A stretch of 5,156 nt of DNA from Candidatus Cloacimonadota bacterium (GCA_021158425.1 JAGGUR010000036.1:1-5156), one strand, 5' to 3'; shown: positions 1 to 5,156, counted from the stretch's first letter. Notes: a model not told the origin generated them from the sequence alone. Numbers and translations: made by a program.

Positions 1-230
1 ATCCCAAACTTGGTTTTGCACCAATCAATACAAATGCAGTTATTATTCAAAAGGACCTGTCCTGCCGTCCCTGTAGTTTACATGGAAGAGAAAAATGTCC
101 GAAAACTCATTTCAAATGTATGAAAGACATAAAACCTGAGGAAATTCTTACCAAAATAGAAATGTTAAGCATTCCCAATCCTCAATTATCCCCGATTAAA
201 TCGGGACGAAGGATGAACCTTTGTGGTTAG
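1..230 (+). CDS. GT9 heptosyltransferase-like protein, C-terminal end (partial)
   Basis: This is the last 75 codons of a gene that begins before the window; the frame reads from base 3 to the TAG at 228-230. The sequence shows a cysteine-rich segment at bases 63-131, with C-x-P-C, then H-G-R-E-K-C-P, then K-C-M, followed by a short helix of the type I-K-P-E-E-I-L. That cysteine pattern and closing helix are characteristic of the C-terminal part of glycosyltransferase family 9, the ADP-heptose:LPS heptosyltransferases (WaaF/WaaC type). These are cytoplasmic enzymes that add heptose to the LPS inner core. The N-terminal half and the sugar-nucleotide site are outside the window, so the exact acceptor cannot be given. 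The last roughly 15 residues are encoded by, and lie beyond, a short palindrome (191-205), and look like an acquired tail. The lipid A acyltransferase downstream supports an LPS role. Confidence 0.8.
   Translation, partial: PKLGFAPINTNAVIIQKDLSCRPCSLHGREKCPKTHFKCMKDIKPEEILTKIEMLSIPNPQLSPIKSGRRMNLCG
191..205. repeat. Short palindrome, copy 1 (inside GT9 reading frame)
   Basis: This is a perfect inverted repeat: CCCGATT, one central A, then AATCGGG. It belongs to the family with core TCCCGAT(2-3 nt)ATCGGGA that occurs five times in the window. Here it is translated as P-I-K-S-G in the C-terminal tail of the glycosyltransferase. It lies 38 bases upstream of the dCMP deaminase start, so in mRNA it could also fold between the two genes. 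No T-run follows, so it does not look like a terminator. Confidence 0.85.
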
Positions 231-243
231 AAGGGATTTACAT

Positions 244-723
244 ATGAAAAATAATAGACCTTTATGGAATGAATATTTTATGAAAATTGCTGAATTAGTT
301 TCTACTCGCTCCACCTGTTTGCGTCGTAAAGTAGGAGCAATAATCGTAAAGGATAATCAAATAATTGCTACAGGATATAACGGCGCCCCAAAGGGTGTTC
401 CACACTGTGAAGAAGTCGGTTGTCTAAGAGAAAAACTAAATGTTCCTGCTGGAGAAAGGCATGAAATTTGTAGGGGAGTTCATGCAGAACAGAATGCAAT
501 CATTCAAGCGGCTGTAAATGGCACTTCTATAAAAAACGCTGTAATGTATTCTACTTGTCAACCATGCTCAATCTGTGCAAAAATGATTATTAATGCTGAA
601 ATTAAAACAGTATATATCAGCGAAAGATATCCGGATAAACTTGCAGAAGATATGTTTATGGATGCTGGCGTACAAATGATTTTGTATGATACTAAAACAA
701 AAGAACTAAAAAGAATCATTTGA
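244..723 (+). CDS. comEB: Deoxycytidylate (dCMP) deaminase
   Basis: This zinc enzyme deaminates dCMP to dUMP, the substrate for thymidylate synthase, and acts in the cytoplasm. The protein has 159 residues, normal for the family. The catalytic zinc motifs are H-A-E at residues 80-82 (H80 as ligand, E82 as proton shuttle) and P-C-x-x-C at 107-111 (C108 and C111 as ligands). The N-terminal T-R-S-T-C-x-R-R-x-V-G-A block (21-32) and the G-Y-N-G-A-P segment (44-49) are typical of dCMP deaminases rather than tRNA or cytidine deaminases. Extra Cys/His residues (H54, C55, C60, H73, C76) fall in the insert that in relatives such as the T4 enzyme carries a second, structural zinc; that binding is inferred here. 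I chose the ATG at 244 because an AGAAGGGA Shine-Dalgarno-like stretch (229-236) precedes it. The upstream GTG at 223 would overlap the previous gene and adds unconserved residues. The symbol follows the B. subtilis naming and implies no competence role. Confidence 0.93.
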   Translation: MKNNRPLWNEYFMKIAELVSTRSTCLRRKVGAIIVKDNQIIATGYNGAPKGVPHCEEVGCLREKLNVPAGERHEICRGVHAEQNAIIQAAVNGTSIKNAVMYSTCQPCSICAKMIINAEIKTVYISERYPDKLAEDMFMDAGVQMILYDTKTKELKRII

Positions 724-1628
724 TGGTCAAAGATATATCAGAAATTTTTCTCTTCAAACTTTTTTATTGTCTGATTGATGTTCTCCCACTTTCATTTGCA
801 TTAACATTTGCAAAGATACTTGGTCTAATTAATTTTTACATTTTAAAAATTCGTATAGGTGTTGTTATTAGAGAACTACGAGAAGCTTTCCCCGAAGAAT
901 CAGAAAAAGAAATTAAGAAAATTGCTAAGGAAACTATCATTAATTTCAGCAAGAATGCAGTTGAATTCTGTTGGTTTTCCTCAAAATCTATTGAAGAAAA
1001 AAATAAATATATTTCTTTATATGGATTTGAAAATATTAACTTGGCGTTATCTTATGGCAAGGGACTTATTTTGCTAACGGGACATTTCGGCAACTGGGAG
1101 CTTGCAGTTCAAATCATTGCACAATATACACACAAATTATATGCAGTTGCCAAAAAACAACGAAATCCATATTTTAATAACTTTATTAATAATATACGAA
1201 CAAGCAATAAAATTCATATTATTCCTCAAAAATATGCTTTTCGTAGAATTGTCAAAGCAATAAAGAATAATAATATCGTCCTGATTCTTGGGGACCAGAA
1301 TGCTGGCAAAAATGGTGTCTTTGTTGATTTTTTTGACAAGCCTGCTTCAACATATCCCGGAACTGCTAAGATAGCCTTGAAATTTGGTTGCCCAATAATT
1401 TTTTTTGCCTGTCTTAAGCAAACAAACGGGAGATATCATCTATATCTTGATAAACCAATTTTTTTAAAGCGAAAAGAAAGTCTTGAAGCAGATGTAAAAA
1501 ATTATACTCAAGAACTAACATCTCTACTTGAAAAACGGATAAGACAACATCCTTCACAATGGTTCTGGCTTCACAAAAGGTGGAAAACCAAGAAAAGCAA
1601 TATGCAAAAAATTTCTCCAAAGAGTTGA
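723..1628 (+). CDS. lpxL: Lipid A biosynthesis acyltransferase (LpxL/HtrB family)
   Basis: This is an inner-membrane acyltransferase that transfers a secondary (acyloxyacyl) fatty chain from acyl-ACP to Kdo-lipid A during LPS synthesis. The 301 residues match the usual family length of about 300. An N-terminal hydrophobic stretch (about residues 8-45) serves as membrane anchor. The catalytic H-x4-E motif is seen as H-F-G-N-W-E at 121-126. G-D-Q-N at 190-193, followed by a G-V-F-V-x-F-F segment and the P-G-T-A block, is the second conserved region. The W-F-W-L-H-x-R-W signature lies at 280-287. Catalytic residues are intact. The ATG at 723 shares its A with the TGA of the deaminase gene (TGATG), and no good Shine-Dalgarno is visible, so translation is probably coupled to the deaminase. 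Which acyl position and chain length it uses (LpxL, LpxM or LpxP type) cannot be told from sequence, so the symbol is a family label. Confidence 0.92.
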   Translation: MVKDISEIFLFKLFYCLIDVLPLSFALTFAKILGLINFYILKIRIGVVIRELREAFPEESEKEIKKIAKETIINFSKNAVEFCWFSSKSIEEKNKYISLYGFENINLALSYGKGLILLTGHFGNWELAVQIIAQYTHKLYAVAKKQRNPYFNNFINNIRTSNKIHIIPQKYAFRRIVKAIKNNNIVLILGDQNAGKNGVFVDFFDKPASTYPGTAKIALKFGCPIIFFACLKQTNGRYHLYLDKPIFLKRKESLEADVKNYTQELTSLLEKRIRQHPSQWFWLHKRWKTKKSNMQKISPKS

Positions 1629-1683
1629 CAGTTTTTAAGATAAGATATTTTTTGGAAATCAATCATTAGTTCAAAGAAATTAT

Positions 1684-1688
1684 GGAGG
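1684..1688 (+). promoter_or_regulatory. Shine-Dalgarno GGAGG deciding the start at 1694
   Basis: GGAGG lies five bases before the ATG at 1694. A more upstream in-frame ATG at 1682 actually overlaps this site and has no ribosome-binding site of its own, so 1694 is the supported start. Confidence 0.8.
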
Positions 1689-1693
1689 AAAAC

Positions 1694-2530
1694 ATGTTAA
1701 AACGAAGTGGAAATCCCGATATGTCGGGGAAAAAGTATATTATATGTTCATTAATCATCTTATTTAGTTGTGCTATTTTGAGTGCACAGGAGATAACTCA
1801 ATTAACAGATATTCCTACCGCAGGAATTCTCCAAAAAGGTGAAGTTAGTTTTCCTATCTCAATAAGTAAGAACGAGGGAGTCACTTTTGGCGCAGGTGTG
1901 GGTATTATACCAAAACTAATGTTCGGTATGGAATATGGTGGCGAATACATTTTAGGCAATTCAATCCCGGATTGGCATTCATACCCTGGTGTATTCGTTA
2001 AATATCGTATATTTGATGAATCTCCCAAAATGCCAGCTATTGCAATTGGATTTGATTCTCGTGGATATGGCACCTTTATAGATTCCACCAATATCATTGA
2101 TTCTCTCGGTAATATTGACTCCCTTAACTATAAGGAGGTCAACCGTTATGAGATAAAATCAAAAGGTTTCTATGTTGTTGCAAGTAGAAATTTTAACTTT
2201 TTAGGAAATCTCGGTATACATTTTGGAGTAAATTACAGTACTGAAAGAGATGACAATGATGAAGATCTAAACTTCTTTGTGGGAATTGATAAAAGTATAA
2301 ATCCACAGATTTCGCTTCTGACTGAATATGACTTTGCTTTTAATGATAATGGGAAAAGCGGTAATGATGAAACTTATAGCTTCGGAGAAGGAAATGGATA
2401 TCTTAATGCTGCTTTGCAACTGAAATGCTCTGAACACATTATCATAAAAATTCATTTCCGAGATTTACTGAATAACCAGTATAAGAATCCTGATAGAGCA
2501 ATAACTATACAATATACTACAAACTTGTAA
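1694..2530 (+). CDS. Exported beta-rich protein, probable outer-membrane barrel, function unknown
   Basis: The 278-residue protein carries an N-terminal signal peptide: a basic n-region, a hydrophobic core at about residues 15-30, and a probable cleavage after S-A at 31, before Q32. A lipobox is unlikely, because the only nearby cysteine (C26) is preceded by L-F-S. The mature part is rich in alternating hydrophobic and polar residues, glycine and aromatics, with repeated G-V/G-I-x-Y-type strands and short acidic turns such as R-D-D-N-D-E-D. This is the pattern of a small outer-membrane beta-barrel. The opening I-P-T-A-G-x-L segment, the later A-I-G-F-D-S-R-G-Y-G and the E-D-L-N-F-F-V-G-I-D-K-S stretch resemble a conserved hypothetical family I associate with FCB-group and candidate-phylum genomes; that is recollection only. 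The C-terminus ends in leucine, not the usual phenylalanine. It lies 65 bases after lpxL, so it may be co-transcribed. The n-region is lengthened by a short palindrome (1715-1728). Confidence 0.75.
   Translation: MLKRSGNPDMSGKKYIICSLIILFSCAILSAQEITQLTDIPTAGILQKGEVSFPISISKNEGVTFGAGVGIIPKLMFGMEYGGEYILGNSIPDWHSYPGVFVKYRIFDESPKMPAIAIGFDSRGYGTFIDSTNIIDSLGNIDSLNYKEVNRYEIKSKGFYVVASRNFNFLGNLGIHFGVNYSTERDDNDEDLNFFVGIDKSINPQISLLTEYDFAFNDNGKSGNDETYSFGEGNGYLNAALQLKCSEHIIIKIHFRDLLNNQYKNPDRAITIQYTTNL
1715..1728. repeat. Short palindrome, copy 2 (inside signal-peptide codons)
   Basis: CCCGA, four bases (TATG), then TCGGG, flanked by T on the left and GA on the right, as in the other family members. It is read as P-D-M-S-G within the n-region of the exported beta-rich protein. 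Its hairpin would begin 21 bases after the start codon at 1694. It contains an in-frame ATG (1721) that could act as an alternative start but has no Shine-Dalgarno. Confidence 0.8.
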
Positions 2531-2626
2531 TCGTTACACATAAGAAAAAATGGGTAGATAATTTTTATGTTTAAATTTCTGGCTAATAATAAATGACTAA
2601 TTACAAATTTCTAATTTTCACCCTTC

Positions 2627-2645
2627 GCAGTAGCAATGCTACTGC
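2627..2645. repeat. Perfect 19-base hairpin repeat
   Basis: GCAGTAGCA, a central A, then TGCTACTGC form nine-base perfect arms. No T-run follows on the right, so an intrinsic terminator is not supported on the + strand. It opens the repeat island and differs in sequence from the CCCGAT family. Confidence 0.8.
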
Positions 2646-2650
2646 TACGC

Positions 2651-2697
2651 CTGTCCGCCGTCCCGATATAATCGGAATGGAAGGCGGGGAGAACGGG
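2651..2697. repeat. Composite inverted repeat A, with short palindrome copy 3 nested inside
   Basis: Outer arms are CCGCC (2655-2659) and GGCGG (2683-2687). Inside them lies a copy of the short palindrome, CCGAT (2663-2667), ATA, ATCGG (2671-2675), with the left end TCCCGAT intact and the right end degenerate (GGAAT instead of GGGA). The outer frame, beginning CTGTCCGCCG and continuing TGGAAGGCG then ACGGG, is shared with composite repeat B at 2815-2859, whose loop is different. Confidence 0.7.
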
Positions 2698-2721
2698 TCT
2701 AATAAAATTTACAATGCCAAA

Positions 2722-2773
2722 TTTACCCCGTGGAATCCCGATAAAATCGGGACCTCGTATTCCCCATGGTAAA
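2722..2773. repeat. Composite inverted repeat with short palindrome copy 4 nested inside
   Basis: The core TCCCGAT (2736-2742), AAA, ATCGGGA (2746-2752) is a perfect family member. It is enclosed by GGAAT (2732-2736) and ATTCC (2759-2763), and these in turn by TTTACC (2722-2727) and GGTAAA (2768-2773). The intermediate positions are only partly complementary. The arrangement looks like a short palindrome placed in an older, larger hairpin. Confidence 0.7.
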
Positions 2774-2796
2774 CAAATATCAAAAAATTTAATTTA

Positions 2797-2872
2797 TCTG
2801 CCGAGGTATATCCCTGTCCGCCGAACACATTCTGTGGAAGGCGAGCTTTGGCAGACGGGCGCCTTTGGCGGA
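2797..2872. repeat. Composite inverted repeat B, with interleaved arms
   Basis: Two six-base arm pairs are interleaved: TCTGCC (2797-2802) with GGCAGA (2850-2855), and TCCGCC (2817-2822) with GGCGGA (2867-2872). Within it, CGCC (2819-2822) can instead pair with GGCG (2840-2843) around a symmetric GAA/GAA internal loop and a CACA-TTC-TGTG tip (2826-2836). A small CGCC-TTT-GGCG hairpin (2860-2870) is also possible. The left part (2815-2859) is a diverged copy of composite repeat A. Confidence 0.6.
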
Positions 2873-2917
2873 GAAGTCCGAAGTATCTACACCAACTGGC
2901 GGTTGATTGGACATTTG

Positions 2918-2933
2918 TCCCGATTTATCGGGA
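2918..2933. repeat. Short palindrome, copy 5
   Basis: TCCCGAT, TT, ATCGGGA is a perfect inverted repeat with seven-base arms, in the same family as the copies at 191, 1715, 2661 and 2736. No T-run follows it. Confidence 0.88.
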
Positions 2934-3026
2934 TGATATTTTATTTGTCATTAGAAATTAGGATTTAGGAATTTTTTAATGAAATAAGATGTTAAAATTC
3001 ATTTTTTAACAAACTTGTAATATCTT

Positions 3027-4859
3027 ATGAATATTATAAAGCATATTAAGCCGCTCCTTTTAAGCGGCTTTTTAATATTTTTTGCATTCCTGTACTACAA
3101 TGTATCTGCTCAAAGTTCATATTATTATTTCTCTCTTGCTGAAATTGCTATAAATAATGGAGATTATGCTAAAGCAGATTCTTTGTTGCAAGAGGCTCAA
3201 AAGTTAGACCCAAATTCTAAAGAAATTCTAACAGAAAGATTAAATGCCCTTTATTATTTAGGCAAAAACAAAGAAATCATCAAATTATGCAAAAAGGCAG
3301 TAAAAAAGAATCCAGACAACCCGGTCCTCTATTTAGCACTTTCAGGTAGTTATCTAAAACTTAATAATACTAAAAAAGCAAAAAAATACCTGAACAGAGC
3401 AGAGAAATATACGGGCAACGATGTTAATTTAATTTACAAAATTGCTATTCAGTTTGCCAAATTAAATGAAAAAGAAAAATTTATTTCACTTCTAAAAAAG
3501 ATATTAGAAATTAAACCCGACTTTATTAATGCTAATGCATGGTTAGGTGATTATTACTTCAATCAAAAAGAATATAAAAAAGCTATAGAATACTTAGAGC
3601 ATTTGCTAAATAATGAGAAAATAATTCTTGCCACACATTCCTCATTTATTAGACAGCTAATCCTATCATATTATTATACACAGAATTATAAACAAATTAT
3701 AGAATTATCTAAATCTCTGTCTTTAGAAAATCTGGGCTCTACAATTATACGAATTCTTTTTGTCTCATCTTTTAAAATACAAGATTATCAAGCAACGGTT
3801 CATTATGGAAACATAATACTTCAAAAAAGTGAAAGATTAGAGCAAGAATTTAAAGACGAAACTAACGAGATACTTGGAATAGCTGAATTTAACCTCCAGG
3901 ATTTTCAAAAAGCTTTTGATTGTTTCTCAAAAATCCAAAATGAAAACATTCTCCTCAGAAATCTCAAAATTATATCAACAATCTCACATCTTATAAATAA
4001 TGGTGATTTATTGAATAGGCTGATGGTTTCTTACTCAAAAGAAGGCAATGATACACTGCTCTCCGTTTTACAAACCATAACAGCATATTTTTATGCTAAA
4101 AATGATTCCTTAAAACTCGCAAATAAAATCTTAGAAAAAATTAATCTTGCAGAACTGCCAACAGAATTTCACGATGATTATATTCTAAATCTGCTCTCAT
4201 ATATTTATTTGAAAGCAAAAGATGATGTTAATACTGCCACAGAACTATTGAATAAACGCAAAGATAAAACAACCCCAACTTTCCTCTGGATAGGAAATTT
4301 TTATAAGAACGAAAAACAGTATGAGAAAGCAGTTTTTTATCTTAACCAAGCCGTAAACGAAGACAGTACTAACATTGCTCCATATTTCTCTTTAGCTGCA
4401 ATATATAATACAGTAAATAATGTGAAAAATGAGATAACTGTGCTTGAAAAAGCAATTCAATGCTTCCCTGAGAATCCAGAACTATTGAACTGGCTGGGAT
4501 ACACTCTTGTTGATAATGATATTCGTTTGAATTATGCTCTCACACTTTTACAAAAAGCTGTTTCACTTGATTCCACCAATGCATATATTTGGGATAGTGT
4601 AGCCTGGGCTTATTATAAACTCGGGAATTATGAAAAAGCATTGAAGTCTATGAAATTAGTATTAGAAAAGGATGTGCAAGATACAGTTGTCCGCTATCAT
4701 CTTGGAAATATTTACTTTAAACTTGGACAGATTGAATCAGCAAAAAATAATTGGAATTCAGCTATAGAGATAAATAATAATGATGAGGCAAAAATAAAAT
4801 CTGAGGAGATGCTCAAAAAATTTACAGGAGAAGATAATGAAGGGAAAAAAGAAGATTGA
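3027..4859 (+). CDS. Exported tetratricopeptide-repeat (TPR) protein
   Basis: The 610-residue protein starts with a signal peptide: lysines at 5 and 8, a hydrophobic core at about 9-24, and probable cleavage after V-S-A at 28, before Q29. The mature part is a helical solenoid. Clear TPR units lie at about 32-65, 99-131 and 166-198, and a strong run at the C-terminus covers about 416-588. Diagnostic pieces include G-D-Y-A-K-A near 45, L-G-D-Y-Y-F near 172, L-N-W-L-G-Y near 486, W-D-S-V-A-W-A-Y-Y-K-L-G-N-Y-E-K-A near 521-537 and L-G-N-I-Y-F-K-L-G near 558. The middle (about 200-410) is degenerate, probably diverged repeats. TPR proteins are scaffolds; no catalytic domain is visible and the partner is unknown. 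It is probably periplasmic or surface-attached. An in-frame TAA at 3018 makes ATG 3027 the only reasonable start, yet no Shine-Dalgarno precedes it. A terminator-like hairpin lies in codons 8-16. The 3' end overlaps the next gene by 23 bases. Confidence 0.88.
   Translation: MNIIKHIKPLLLSGFLIFFAFLYYNVSAQSSYYYFSLAEIAINNGDYAKADSLLQEAQKLDPNSKEILTERLNALYYLGKNKEIIKLCKKAVKKNPDNPVLYLALSGSYLKLNNTKKAKKYLNRAEKYTGNDVNLIYKIAIQFAKLNEKEKFISLLKKILEIKPDFINANAWLGDYYFNQKEYKKAIEYLEHLLNNEKIILATHSSFIRQLILSYYYTQNYKQIIELSKSLSLENLGSTIIRILFVSSFKIQDYQATVHYGNIILQKSERLEQEFKDETNEILGIAEFNLQDFQKAFDCFSKIQNENILLRNLKIISTISHLINNGDLLNRLMVSYSKEGNDTLLSVLQTITAYFYAKNDSLKLANKILEKINLAELPTEFHDDYILNLLSYIYLKAKDDVNTATELLNKRKDKTTPTFLWIGNFYKNEKQYEKAVFYLNQAVNEDSTNIAPYFSLAAIYNTVNNVKNEITVLEKAIQCFPENPELLNWLGYTLVDNDIRLNYALTLLQKAVSLDSTNAYIWDSVAWAYYKLGNYEKALKSMKLVLEKDVQDTVVRYHLGNIYFKLGQIESAKNNWNSAIEINNNDEAKIKSEEMLKKFTGEDNEGKKED
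3048..3073 (+). terminator. Terminator-like hairpin inside the TPR gene's signal-peptide codons
   Basis: AAGCCGCT (3048-3055) and AGCGGCTT (3063-3070) are perfect eight-base arms around a seven-base loop, and a run of five T (3069-3073) overlaps and follows the right arm. This has the layout of a rho-independent terminator but begins 21 bases after the start codon of the TPR gene. It could end transcription arriving from upstream, act as an attenuator, or be a codon-level coincidence (K-P-L-L-L-S-G-F). Shape is certain; function is not. Confidence 0.45.
4826..4830 (+). promoter_or_regulatory. Shine-Dalgarno AGGAG for the small membrane protein
   Basis: AGGAG lies six bases before the ATG at 4837, within the last codons of the TPR gene. 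It supports real translation of the small overlapping gene. Confidence 0.8.
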
Positions 4860-5073
4860 AAAGAAGGAACGGTTTGTTTTTGGGAAAATAAATACAATAC
4901 TTCTCATTTCAGCACTGATAGTTATTATTATTGGTTTTATCATTGTTAATTCCGCAAAAAATTTGGGTGCGATTCTTCTTGTTCTTGGCTATGCAGTGCT
5001 TGTCCCTCTTTCACTTCTGGTTAGAGAAAAAAAGTCCAAAGATAAAACTGTATCTCAAAAAAATCAGGAATGA
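4837..5073 (+). CDS. Small two-helix membrane protein, DUF3098-like
   Basis: The 78-residue protein has a very basic N-terminus (K/E-rich, residues 2-12), a short F-x-F-G-K motif (13-17), two hydrophobic helices at about 18-38 and 43-62, and a charged, lysine-rich C-terminal tail. It should sit in the inner membrane as a helical hairpin with both ends likely in the cytoplasm, by the positive-inside rule. The F-x-F-G-K-x-N opening followed by an I-x-x-G-F helix resembles DUF3098, a family of unknown function known mainly from Bacteroidetes; the match is by eye and the second helix fits less well. The start has a good Shine-Dalgarno at 4826-4830 and overlaps the TPR gene by 23 bases. The stop overlaps the next start in an ATGA arrangement, so the three genes are very likely one transcript. 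Confidence 0.75.
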   Translation: MKGKKKIEKKERFVFGKINTILLISALIVIIIGFIIVNSAKNLGAILLVLGYAVLVPLSLLVREKKSKDKTVSQKNQE

Positions 5074-5156
5074 AACGAAAAACAATTTTCACTCTATTCC
5101 TAATATTTACATTAGTTCCCTTAATAGAATTAGGAATTTTAATTAGAGTAGGTGGC
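5070..5156 (+). CDS. fxsA: FxsA-family membrane protein, N-terminal 29 residues (partial)
   Basis: The ATG at 5070 overlaps the TGA of the preceding gene (ATGA), and the frame is open to the window end. The 29 visible residues are a short basic start (K-R-K) and then a hydrophobic helix carrying L-V-P-L-I-E-L-G-I-L-I and R-V-G-G. The V-P-L-I-E...G-G pattern is the N-terminal signature of FxsA, a small inner-membrane protein best known in E. coli because its overproduction relieves F-plasmid exclusion of phage T7; its normal cell role is unclear. An AGGA directly abuts the start, too close to be a normal ribosome-binding site, so translational coupling is likely. The rest of the protein is outside the window. 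Confidence 0.75.
   Translation, partial: MKRKTIFTLFLIFTLVPLIELGILIRVGG

Larger units (their letters stand above)
2531..3026. other. Gene-free gap of 496 bases, repeat-rich
   Basis: No credible gene lies here. Bases 2531-2620 and 2934-3026 are plain AT-rich sequence. Between them (about 2620-2935) is an island visibly richer in GC than the flanking genes, built from several inverted repeats listed separately. An open frame over 2714-2968 is low in plausibility: it lacks a ribosome-binding site and its codons follow the palindromes. No clear intrinsic terminator with a T-run follows the gene that ends at 2530, and no convincing promoter stands before 3027. Confidence 0.75.

Noticed and set aside
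1625..1653. Exact TTGACA at 1625-1630 as a -35 box for the beta-rich protein gene
   Set aside because: No good -10 box stands at 16-18 bases; TATTTT at 1646 is at 15 and TAAGAT at 1641 is too close. In AT-rich DNA one perfect hexamer is weak evidence.
1414..1662. Minus-strand open frames opposite lpxL, the beta-rich protein gene and the TPR 3' end
   Set aside because: They overlap well-supported + strand genes, show no ribosome-binding sites or recognisable domains, and are shadows of the real coding frames.
1962..1974. CAATCC-C-GGATTG palindrome in the beta-rich protein gene
   Set aside because: It resembles the repeat family only loosely, lacks the TCCCGAT/ATCGGGA arms, and falls in a well-formed coding stretch. 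Probably coincidence.
2546..2566. AAAAAT ... ATTTTT as a terminator after the beta-rich protein gene
   Set aside because: The stem would be A-T pairs only, too weak for an intrinsic terminator.
2714..2968. 84-codon open frame in the gap before the TPR gene
   Set aside because: It runs through the palindromes and composite repeats, has no Shine-Dalgarno, and its product (proline/arginine-rich, no domain) follows the repeat sequence. It is best seen as a chance frame in repeat DNA.
2519..3021. Identical 13-base stretch ACAAACTTGTAAT at 2519-2531 and 3009-3021, flanking the repeat-rich gap
   Set aside because: One 13-base match is about what chance gives in 5 kb of AT-rich sequence. No longer homology or terminal structure supports a mobile element bounded by these copies.
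3018..3023. TAATAT as a -10 element for the TPR gene
   Set aside because: It would place transcription start at or just after the start codon, and no -35 box is seen at proper spacing. A leaderless transcript is possible but unsupported.

Overview
The window reads as ordinary chromosome from an AT-rich Gram-negative bacterium. A heptosyltransferase-type GT9 tail and an LpxL/HtrB-type lipid A acyltransferase show that the cell makes lipopolysaccharide. Two exported proteins have classic signal peptides ending in S-A-Q. The low GC content, the small membrane protein resembling DUF3098, and the many short GC-rich palindromes around a TCCCGAT...ATCGGGA core suggest an uncultured FCB-group lineage such as Cloacimonadota. 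That placement is inference, not proof.

Layout, all on the + strand. Positions 1-230 hold the 3' end of a GT9 glycosyltransferase. A dCMP deaminase follows (244-723), then a lipid A acyltransferase (723-1628) whose start overlaps the deaminase stop by one base. After 65 bases comes a predicted outer-membrane or periplasmic beta-rich protein of unknown function (1694-2530). A gap of about 500 bases (2531-3026) contains no believable gene but is full of nested inverted repeats. A second tightly packed run starts at 3027: a secreted TPR protein (3027-4859), a two-helix small membrane protein (4837-5073), and the first 29 codons of an FxsA-family membrane protein (5070 to the window end). These three overlap each other.

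The first run combines LPS assembly (GT9, LpxL) with pyrimidine nucleotide supply (dCMP deaminase). The second run is an envelope-directed set. No mobile element, phage, CRISPR array, RNA gene or defence system is visible.

The most interesting material is the repeats. Five copies of one short palindrome occur in 5 kb. Two of them lie inside reading frames, in the C-terminal tail of the GT9 protein and in the signal-peptide n-region of the beta-rich protein. At least two more sit inside larger inverted repeats, as if the short element inserts into, or replaces the loop of, older hairpins. A terminator-like hairpin also lies inside the signal-peptide codons of the TPR gene.
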